A DNA stretch of 7,560 bases from NCBI GenBank assembly GCA_021299565.1, contig JAJTHA010000189.1:1-7560 (forward strand). Direction: 5' to 3'. Shown here piece by piece: positions 1 through 5,821 of this stretch (position 1 is its first letter; each line of letters starts with the position of its first letter). The position numbers and the translations under genes were made by a program. The notes beneath the pieces were generated by a model, which saw only the letters and a list, made by a program, of their open reading frames with translations, did not search any database and was not told the origin of the DNA. This stretch comes from Candidatus Caenarcanales bacterium (GTDB taxonomy: Bacteria; Cyanobacteriota; Vampirovibrionia; LMEP-6097).

Positions 1-153
1 AAATTAATATCAAAAGTTAAGACCCACAAGCCTTATATAGTCACAAGGGACAAATAAGGGAAGAGGGAAGAGAAGTCTAGCCAAGATATAGATTCTTGTT
101 AGAAACCCAATATCGTAAAGGGTTATATTTCGTCGCGCAAAAAAGGATAGAAA
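1..153 (+). other. Leader region upstream of the 68-residue protein gene
   Basis: This stretch has no gene I can support. It holds a 20-nt uninterrupted purine run (56-75), with three GGGA units starting at 47, 58 and 65. A weak stem is possible between AACCC (104-108) and GGGTT (120-124), and AATAT (109-113) could alternatively pair with ATATT (125-129). No convincing -35/-10 pair with normal spacing is visible: TTGTTA (96-101) and TTATAT (123-128) are 21 nt apart, which is too long. Frame 1 is open from base 1 to a TAA at 55-57, so the first bases could be the tail of an upstream gene, but 18 codons prove nothing. Confidence 0.4.
144..147 (+). promoter_or_regulatory. Shine-Dalgarno AGGA for the 68-residue protein
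   Basis: AGGA lies 6 nt before the ATG at 154, a normal spacing. It fixes the start of the small gene and is the clearest ribosome binding site in the window. Several other starts here (366, 3416, 3461) have none. Confidence 0.65.
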
Positions 154-360
154 ATGTCAGTAGCAAAACAATACAAACTATCAAGCGAAGAAAAAGCAAG
201 AATGGCTAACCGCATTAATTATTTCAGAACTATGCCTGCTCAAGTACTTAAAACAGCAGCTAACTTAAATGGTTTTAGAGCAACTTTAAATGAAGTAGTA
301 ACTCACGATACAAAATCGGTTCTTGTAGGCGGAAGAGTAATGCTACTTAATGTAAGATAG
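154..360 (+). CDS. Small basic protein of unknown function (68 aa)
   Basis: I do not recognise this protein. It is 68 residues with no cysteine, no signal peptide and no membrane segment. Lys and Arg (11) outnumber Asp and Glu (4), so it is clearly basic. The N-terminal half (about residues 9-38) looks helical and contains Arg-rich positions; the C-terminal half, from about residue 39 to the final 'VLVGGRVMLLNVR', alternates hydrophobic and polar residues like beta strands. It is likely real: it has an ATG with AGGA 6 nt upstream, and its TAG lies only 5 nt before the GTG of the methyltransferase gene, so the two are probably co-transcribed and perhaps translationally coupled. The neighbour suggests a link to RNA or translation, but that is inference only. 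A short phycobilisome-linker-like (CpcD) fold was considered and not supported. Confidence 0.7.
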   Translation: MSVAKQYKLSSEEKARMANRINYFRTMPAQVLKTAANLNGFRATLNEVVTHDTKSVLVGGRVMLLNVR

Positions 361-365
361 TCCTA

Positions 366-1028
366 GTGAGCTTCTACAAACAAGTTACCCAAGACGGTAC
401 CAGTACTTTTTTTAATGAAAATTTTCAAGAATCCTACCATTCAAATATAGGAGCTTATCGAGAAGCTTTAGAAAAGCATGTTCAAGCTTGTAAAATCTCA
501 GATTTAGCTATAAACAAAAAACAAATCAAAATTTTGGATATTTGTTTTGGACTTGCTTACAATAGTTTTACTGCCATAGATGAGGCTATTAAAGCTAATC
601 CAGATATTTTCGTTGATATTGTTGCTCTAGAGAGTGATGCAGAGATCATACTGCAAATCCCCAATTGCTCTATGCCACTAGCTTTTCACAGCATGCAGGA
701 ACAGTTTATTGCAGTTCGTGATTATTACAAAGGAAATAATTATCAAATCAATTTATTTATTGGAGATGCTCGTAAGACAATTAAAGAGCTAGATTCTATG
801 ATTTTTGATGCCATATTTTTTGATCCTTTTAGTCCAAAAACCTGCCCAGAATTATGGCAAGAGGATTTTATCAAAGATGTCGTGAGAACTGCAAAGCAAG
901 GAGCTTTCATCTCGACTTATAGTTCAAGTCGTATCGCAAAAGAAAATTTCGCAAAAGCAAACTGCACTATTTATGAAGGTCCTAAATGCGGACGTAGAAC
1001 AGGTGGAGTTTTAGCCGCTCGTGTTTAA
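366..1028 (+). CDS. mnmC: MnmC2-type tRNA 5-methylaminomethyl-uridine-forming methyltransferase
   Basis: This is an S-adenosylmethionine-dependent methyltransferase of the MnmC C-domain family (DUF752, Methyltransf_30). The family completes the mnm5U modification at wobble position 34 of certain tRNAs, using aminomethyl-uridine made by MnmE/MnmG. Visible signs: the N-terminal 'GTSTFFNENF..SYHSNIGAYREAL' type block (residues 11-35), SAM motif I 'ILDICFGLAYNS' (56-67), the acidic residue after strand 2 (Glu89), 'GDAR' (133-136), the diagnostic 'DPFSPKTCPELW' (153-164), 'STYSSS' (183-188) and a C-terminal 'CGRRTGGVLAA'. At 220 residues it is a single-domain form without the FAD oxidoreductase half of the E. 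coli bifunctional enzyme. The start is GTG with no clear Shine-Dalgarno; the frame is open only from 351 and no other start precedes the conserved block. The usual Gly of motif I is Ala64. The gene lies 5 nt after the small basic protein. Confidence 0.85.
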   Translation: MSFYKQVTQDGTSTFFNENFQESYHSNIGAYREALEKHVQACKISDLAINKKQIKILDICFGLAYNSFTAIDEAIKANPDIFVDIVALESDAEIILQIPNCSMPLAFHSMQEQFIAVRDYYKGNNYQINLFIGDARKTIKELDSMIFDAIFFDPFSPKTCPELWQEDFIKDVVRTAKQGAFISTYSSSRIAKENFAKANCTIYEGPKCGRRTGGVLAARV

Positions 1029-1047
1029 AACACGAAAAGCGGCTAAA
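1010..1047. terminator. Imperfect hairpin over the mnmC stop codon, possible two-way terminator
   Basis: Bases 1010-1019 pair perfectly with 1038-1047 (10 bp, core TAGCCGCT/AGCGGCTA). After a 3-nt bulge (1035-1037), 1020-1024 pair with 1030-1034 around a short loop. The stem starts inside the last codons of mnmC and covers its TAA (1026-1028). The next gene converges from 1060, so this is where transcription from both sides should end. Neither strand has a U-tract after the stem, and T residues precede it instead, so it is not a standard intrinsic terminator. It may instead protect 3' ends or assist another form of termination. Confidence 0.45.
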
Positions 1048-1059
1048 CAGAGTATGAAC

Positions 1060-3339
1060 TTAGCGTAAATTAGACAATAGACCAGTCACCCCGAAAATTT
1101 CTTCTGCTTGTTTTAGATTTTCTGAGACCTTACTATTAATTGTTTCAATGTTTTTACTTATATCCTGAATTTTAGTGACTGATGAACCAACGTCAGAACC
1201 TATTTGCCTAGTGAGACTTGATTGTCTATCGACAGAACTAGTGATTGATGAAATTGTTTGATTTATATGATCAATGTGTTCATTGGTGAAGGTAATCGAC
1301 TCTACAGTCTTATTGGTCGCTTCTTTGATCTGTGCGACTTTGTTTTGAATATCTTCAGTGGCATCTGCAGTTTTTTTAGCTAATCCTTTTACTTCATTAG
1401 CAACAACCGCAAAACCTTTGCCCGCTTCACCAGCACGCACCGCTTCGATAGTGGCATTAAGAGCCAGTAGATTAGTTTCTTCTGCAATATCTCTTACGAA
1501 CTTAATTACATCCTCAACCTCTTTACTGCGTTTACTCAATTCCAGAGCAATTTTTTCTACAATGTGGTTGTTCTCTACTAAAACCATAGTCCTAGACATA
1601 ATATCTCTAGTGCCTTCTGCAATTTGGTCTATATCGGTGACCATATCGCCAGTGAAACTGCTAACTCCTGTTAATCTTTGCTCTAGTTCTTGAGAATAGC
1701 TAGTGATACTTTCTACGCTAGTAGTTAATTCATACGCAGACTCTTCTAACTCTTTTGATGAGCGTGATAGAGTACCAATATTATCTTCGATAGTTTCTTT
1801 TATCAGTCTGTCTCTATTTGCTTGAGCAATTTTTTTAGTAACCGATTCAAAACAGACTAGTACGCTTGAAAACTCTCCCTTGATATTATTTACGGCATAT
1901 AGTCTAGTTGAAATAAATTCATGAGCGAGCTCGACGGTTTTTTCTAATGGTAGTCCTCTTGCGTTGCTTAAATATTCATTTGTGAAATTTGGGGCAAGTT
2001 CAAAAATATCTACAAAATTACTACCTACAAGATTATTTGATGAAAACTTTTTGGATAACTTTGATAATTCATCGGCGTATTTTTTAGCAGAGTTATTCGC
2101 ATAATTAATGCATCCATCTTTATCCACCAACATTACACCCGTTTCCATACTATTGATGATGAGAGTTGATTTAACTCCTTCATCAGCAGCATTACGAAGC
2201 GCTTCTAAGGTCTTGTCTAAAGTATTGGAGATTGCAGTAAGCTCATCAGAACCATCTATAGAAGAATTGATATCAAGCTGGCCTTTCGTAACCATGCTGA
2301 GAATCTCCACCAAATGTTCAATTGGATTGGTCAGATTATTAATAATCATTATTGAGATAATGCTTGTAATGATTGTAATAAAAGCTATAAGAAGAATCGA
2401 TTTAAATAAATTCTCATGATGCTTTTTATCGCATAAGTCTGCTCGCTTCAAGAGTTCTTTCTTGAAAACATCACCCGTTGCTTGGTAGTAAGCAAAAGTC
2501 TTTTGCATACTACTATCTATAACTTGCCAATCATGAGGCTCTCTGTGCCCTTTCAGATCATTTTTGATGTGATTTAAGTATTGATTAGCTTCGACATCCA
2601 GATAGTCATCAAATAATGATTTTTTTATGTCTCCTGCATAAAATTCTATGTAGGTGGCATTCACATCCGCTTTTGCTTGAGCGATTACTAATTTTTCAAG
2701 AATATCCAATGAAGGGTCATTGCTGCTAGCGACATAGATAGCTAGTGAGCTGGCTGTTTCATAGTATCTTTTGAAATCAATAAATGATGTATATCCAGTG
2801 AGAGGAGAATCGACGTAAGAATCTATATTTAACATTTCCCAAGTGCAGGCTAAATCATAAACAGGACTTCCTATCTCACTATAGTAATTAATGACTTCTA
2901 AAATATTTATTTCGAGCTTATCGATTTTCTCTCTTTGTTCTTGAAGTGTCTTGATTAAGTCGCTTAGCCCTTGATTTGCATTAATGACGTTATCATTTTG
3001 CAAATTTTCATCCAGTTGTTTAAATAGGCTTTGGTATTTTATATAATTGTCATCAACAGTTTTTCTGGCTTCTTCTAATTCTTTAATTTTGTCTTGCCCA
3101 TGAAGACCAAGATACAAAGCAGAGTAGTATTGTTCTTTGCTAAGAGCATATGATAATTTTTCGGCTTGAACGCTAAATAAATAAGCATTGTCTAATTTAC
3201 TAAGTTCGTCTATTTGTATTTTCTCTTCATTGACATACCAAATGCATAAAATCCCAGCACAACTTAAAGGAATAATTATCAGTAGTAGTAGTTTTTGCAG
3301 AATTGTTAAATGTTTAAACAAATTTCTTTTAAGTCGCAT
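1060..3339 (-). CDS. Methyl-accepting chemotaxis protein with NIT-like sensor, HAMP and PAS
   Basis: This is a transmembrane chemoreceptor that should signal to the histidine kinase CheA through CheW. Domains in order: a short cytoplasmic basic N-terminus, membrane helix 1 (about 12-35), a periplasmic domain of some 275 residues (36-312), membrane helix 2 (about 313-335), HAMP (336-385, with the typical 'NPI' near its start), a PAS domain (about 390-500, with 'METGVMLVDKDGCINYANNSA') and the coiled-coil signalling domain (510-759). The hairpin tip (about 618-650) has the near-invariant 'ETNLLALNATIEAVRAGEAG' and 'GFAVVANEV'. The all-helical periplasmic domain, with its 'AEKLSYALSKEQ' opening, resembles the nitrate/nitrite-sensing NIT family, but the match is loose and the ligand is unknown. 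No C-terminal CheR-docking pentapeptide is seen. No che gene is adjacent. The ATG has only a weak GGA about 12 nt upstream. Confidence 0.93.
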   Translation of the reverse strand: MRLKRNLFKHLTILQKLLLLIIIPLSCAGILCIWYVNEEKIQIDELSKLDNAYLFSVQAEKLSYALSKEQYYSALYLGLHGQDKIKELEEARKTVDDNYIKYQSLFKQLDENLQNDNVINANQGLSDLIKTLQEQREKIDKLEINILEVINYYSEIGSPVYDLACTWEMLNIDSYVDSPLTGYTSFIDFKRYYETASSLAIYVASSNDPSLDILEKLVIAQAKADVNATYIEFYAGDIKKSLFDDYLDVEANQYLNHIKNDLKGHREPHDWQVIDSSMQKTFAYYQATGDVFKKELLKRADLCDKKHHENLFKSILLIAFITIITSIISIMIINNLTNPIEHLVEILSMVTKGQLDINSSIDGSDELTAISNTLDKTLEALRNAADEGVKSTLIINSMETGVMLVDKDGCINYANNSAKKYADELSKLSKKFSSNNLVGSNFVDIFELAPNFTNEYLSNARGLPLEKTVELAHEFISTRLYAVNNIKGEFSSVLVCFESVTKKIAQANRDRLIKETIEDNIGTLSRSSKELEESAYELTTSVESITSYSQELEQRLTGVSSFTGDMVTDIDQIAEGTRDIMSRTMVLVENNHIVEKIALELSKRSKEVEDVIKFVRDIAEETNLLALNATIEAVRAGEAGKGFAVVANEVKGLAKKTADATEDIQNKVAQIKEATNKTVESITFTNEHIDHINQTISSITSSVDRQSSLTRQIGSDVGSSVTKIQDISKNIETINSKVSENLKQAEEIFGVTGLLSNLR

Positions 3340-3415
3340 AAATATAGTTAATCCACGCAGCGACTAGGTTGATTTACTAAGCTTAATAGCTGATTTTGTT
3401 TTAAAATGTTTACTA
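3340..3415. promoter_or_regulatory. Divergent promoter region between the chemoreceptor gene and dapF
   Basis: The 76 nt between the two divergent starts must hold promoters for both directions. On the plus strand TAAAAT (3402-3407) resembles a -10 element, but no matching -35 lies 16-18 nt upstream, and TTGATT (3369-3374) is too far away. If used, transcription would start about base 3414, leaving no leader for an ATG at 3416 and about 47 nt for one at 3461. An 8-bp palindrome TAAGCTTA spans 3378-3385. No flagellar sigma-28 type site (TAAA, 15 nt, GCCGATAA) is seen before the chemoreceptor. Neither gene has a strong Shine-Dalgarno here. Confidence 0.4.
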
Positions 3416-4270
3416 ATGAGCCTGGCAGAAGAAAAACATAAACAAGCAACAACTTATTTGATGCCATTTGAAAAATATCACGGTCTAGGAAACGATTTTG
3501 TTATAGTCAACTCAAGTCATTTACCAGACAATTGTAATCAAGACTATGAGATTGATTTGTGCAAAAAAATCTGTGATAGACATAGAGCAATTGGAGCAGA
3601 TGGCTTAATAATCATCGACTCCCCCAAAAGCTCTAGTACAGCAGTAAGGTCTTGGAGATATTACAATTCAGACGGTTCTATTGCGCAAATGTGCGGTAAT
3701 GGAATTCGTTGCGCCGCAAAATATATCTATGAACATGGCTTAAGTCACGAAGAGACAGTTTTTGCAATTGAAACATTGGCTGGCGATATTCAAGTAGAGA
3801 TACTTGATGATGAATTGATCAAAGCTAATATGGGAGCGGCTAGAGAAATAATCACAAAACAGTTTTTGTCTCTTGATGATTTTAATTTTGACTATACTTT
3901 TGTTTCAATGGGCAATCCTCATGCAGTTGGTTTTTTTGAGGACATAAATTCTGTCAAAAATTATGGACCTCAAATAGAAGTCCATAATAATTTCCCTCAA
4001 AAAACAAATGTTGAGTTTGCCAAAATAATTAATTCTAATGAAATCGATTTGATAGTCTGGGAAAGAGGTTGCGGCTTCACAGAAGCTTGTGGAACCGGAG
4101 CTTGCGCTACAGTAGTTGCTGCGATTGTACAAAATTATTCTCAAAAAGACTCTGATATTACAGTTCATTTACCTGGTGGAGATCTTGTCATTCGCTGGGA
4201 TACAGTGGCTGAAACTATTTTTATGACGGGCAAAGCCGAGATGAGTTTCTTGGGTTACTATAATAACTGA
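3416..4270 (+). CDS. dapF: Diaminopimelate epimerase DapF
   Basis: DapF interconverts LL- and meso-diaminopimelate without a cofactor, in the cytoplasm. Meso-DAP is the peptidoglycan cross-linking residue and the precursor of lysine. Both catalytic cysteines are present: Cys93 in 'MCGNGIRC' and Cys225 in 'EACGTGACAT'. Other family blocks are 'KYHGLGNDF' (20-28), 'NSDGS' (84-88), 'SMGNPHA' (164-170) and 'WERGCGFTEACGTG' (215-228). The length of 284 residues is slightly long. The first 15 residues (MSLAEEKHKQ...) precede the usual beginning of the family, and Met16 (ATG at 3461) opens 'MPFEKYHGLGNDF', the usual N-terminus. The true start may therefore be 3461; neither ATG has a Shine-Dalgarno. 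The TGA overlaps the ATG of the next gene by one base (TGATG), which suggests translational coupling. Confidence 0.95.
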   Translation: MSLAEEKHKQATTYLMPFEKYHGLGNDFVIVNSSHLPDNCNQDYEIDLCKKICDRHRAIGADGLIIIDSPKSSSTAVRSWRYYNSDGSIAQMCGNGIRCAAKYIYEHGLSHEETVFAIETLAGDIQVEILDDELIKANMGAAREIITKQFLSLDDFNFDYTFVSMGNPHAVGFFEDINSVKNYGPQIEVHNNFPQKTNVEFAKIINSNEIDLIVWERGCGFTEACGTGACATVVAAIVQNYSQKDSDITVHLPGGDLVIRWDTVAETIFMTGKAEMSFLGYYNN

Positions 4271-5046
4271 TGAATCCAAATGCCCTTAAAAAGCTCGCTG
4301 TATTTATAGCTTTAATTATTGCAATAGTTTTATTGCTCAGATTGCTTTTCGCCCCTATCGGCAAGTTAGTTGATCATGCAAATATTTATGGACTTAGTCT
4401 TGTTTCTCAAGAAGAGCTCGTTGCCTCTTTAGCTAAAATAAATTATGACCATAAGAAATTTATAGAAATTAATGCTCAAGAGATTTCCAGCTATTTAGAA
4501 AAACGCCCGCTGATCAAAAAAGTAAAAGTCAGAGCAGTTTTGCTGCCGTATAAAAAATATAATATTTATGTTGAGGAATTCACACCCTGGGCAATTTACA
4601 AAGAGATGATTATAGATATTGAGGCTAATGTGATCGTTAGTTCCCCCCAAATCGCTTTAACTATGGCTTCAACGGCTTTAAAAGATCTTTATGAAATTAA
4701 CAAAGATTTGGATAAATCATTTTTGATTAATATAATTAGCAGTGTTGATCTTGATCGCAATAAGCTTAAGGTTTTAAAGGCTTATACGGAAGCTCTTAAT
4801 CTTAATCTAGAAGCTAGCCAGAATGCTATCAAGCTTATTGAAATCAACCAAGATCAAAATTTAATTTTCCACACCAAAAAATTTAGAATTTTTGCTGGTG
4901 TTTTTGACAGTAAAGACAAAGATGCTGTTGCAAAGTTTCAGCCAATTGCTCGCAAACTCGCTGAATTTGATAAGCTTGACTATGTAGATTTATCACTTAA
5001 AAATAAAGAAGTGATTGTAGGACTTTTGGAAAATGAGCAAAGCTAG
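4270..5046 (+). CDS. ftsQ: FtsQ/DivIB-type cell division protein with POTRA domain
   Basis: This is a single-pass membrane protein of the divisome, where FtsQ links early and late proteins and controls septal wall synthesis with FtsL and FtsB. It has a short N-terminus, one membrane helix (about 8-29) and an extracytoplasmic remainder. A POTRA domain follows (about 36-106), with the family pattern 'EINAQEISSYLEKRPLIKKV' (66-85), a conserved 'LLPYKKYNIYVEEFTPWAIY' stretch (91-110) and 'IIDIEANVI' (114-122), which matches the family's 'lID.eG.v'. The C-terminal 'FDKLDYVDLSLKNKEVIVGL' (233-252) corresponds to the strands before the family's FtsB-binding end. Primary sequence is divergent, so the call rests on topology and these short patterns. 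The 258-residue length is normal for FtsQ. It overlaps dapF by 1 nt and dapB by 14 nt, so it sits inside the diaminopimelate operon rather than beside ftsA/ftsZ. Confidence 0.78.
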   Translation: MNPNALKKLAVFIALIIAIVLLLRLLFAPIGKLVDHANIYGLSLVSQEELVASLAKINYDHKKFIEINAQEISSYLEKRPLIKKVKVRAVLLPYKKYNIYVEEFTPWAIYKEMIIDIEANVIVSSPQIALTMASTALKDLYEINKDLDKSFLINIISSVDLDRNKLKVLKAYTEALNLNLEASQNAIKLIEINQDQNLIFHTKKFRIFAGVFDSKDKDAVAKFQPIARKLAEFDKLDYVDLSLKNKEVIVGLLENEQS

Positions 5047-5821
5047 AGTTATTGTTGTTGGTGCCCTTGGCAAAATGGGCAAAAATGCGGTTGAAACTTT
5101 TCTACTAAATAAAGATAAGTTTGAATTACAAGCAGCCGTCGTGCGTAATATGGGCAATGTAAGCCATGAAAATAAAATGTTTTTTCAAGATATCGGGATT
5201 AAACTTACGGATAATCTAGAAGCAGAATTACAATCGGGTACGGTTGATATACTCGTTGAATTAACCACCCCTGATAGTGTTTTTGTGAATTCTAAATTAG
5301 CTCTCAAAAATGGTGTTAGACCAGTTATTGGGGCTACCGGTTTGACTGACGCTGATATTGAAGAATTGAGTAAACTAAGCAAGAAGAACTCTATAGGTTG
5401 TATACTCGCGCCAAATTTCTCTATTGGAGCTATTTTGATGATGAAGTTTTCAGCAGAAGCGGCTAAATATATGGATAGATATGAAATTATTGAAAAACAT
5501 CATGAACAAAAGCTTGATGCTCCTTCGGGCACAGCTATTAAAACAGCTAAACTAATAGCAAAATATGCCAAAACTGCCAATCAATCTTCTCATACTGAGC
5601 ATCCTAGTAGAGGACAGTTGCATTATGGAGTTCCGATACATTCTCTTAGATTACAGGGCTTTGTTGCTTCTCAGGAAGTGCTTTTTGGCGGACAAGGACA
5701 GACTTTGACTATCAAGCATGACACCATAGATAGATCTAGCTTTATGCCTGGCATAATGTTTGCTTGCGAAAAAATTATGTCTTTAAATACTCTCGTTTAT
5801 GGATTGGAGAATCTTCTCTAA
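5033..5821 (+). CDS. dapB: 4-hydroxy-tetrahydrodipicolinate reductase DapB
   Basis: DapB reduces 4-hydroxy-tetrahydrodipicolinate to tetrahydrodipicolinate with NAD(P)H, in the cytoplasm, early in the diaminopimelate/lysine pathway. The Rossmann motif 'VVGALGKMGK' (8-17), 'TTPDS' (78-82), 'GATGL' (100-104) and 'APNFSIGA' (126-133) are present. The catalytic block is 'EKHHEQKLDAPSGTA' (154-168); His156 and Lys160 match E. coli His159 and Lys163. The tail 'GQTLTIKHDT' (222-231) to 'VYGLENLL' resembles cyanobacterial enzymes. The length of 262 residues is normal. The ATG lies inside ftsQ, with AGGA at 5019-5022 (10 nt before) and a closer GGA at 5028-5030, so both are translated from one message. 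The last 39 nt overlap the end of the opposite-strand helicase gene. DapA is not in the window, so it must lie elsewhere. Confidence 0.96.
   Translation: MSKARVIVVGALGKMGKNAVETFLLNKDKFELQAAVVRNMGNVSHENKMFFQDIGIKLTDNLEAELQSGTVDILVELTTPDSVFVNSKLALKNGVRPVIGATGLTDADIEELSKLSKKNSIGCILAPNFSIGAILMMKFSAEAAKYMDRYEIIEKHHEQKLDAPSGTAIKTAKLIAKYAKTANQSSHTEHPSRGQLHYGVPIHSLRLQGFVASQEVLFGGQGQTLTIKHDTIDRSSFMPGIMFACEKIMSLNTLVYGLENLL

Noticed and set aside
1..57. Open frame from base 1 to TAA at 55-57, possible tail of an upstream gene
   Set aside because: Only 18 codons with no recognisable motif; an open stretch of this length is expected by chance.
96..210. TTG-started frame overlapping the leader and the start of the small gene
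   Set aside because: No ribosome binding site, and most of it is the small gene read in another frame.
1358..2419. Two plus-strand open frames (1358-1693 and 2108-2419) opposite the chemoreceptor
   Set aside because: They lie wholly inside a well-supported minus-strand gene and have low-complexity translations typical of antisense shadows.
3340..3415. Flagellar sigma-28 promoter for the chemoreceptor
   Set aside because: TAAA occurs several times, but no copy has a GCCGATAA-like partner at the right spacing.
3905..5382. Minus-strand open frames at 3905-4168 and 5185-5382
   Set aside because: They are antisense to dapF and dapB, which have all their catalytic motifs, and they show no domain or ribosome binding site.
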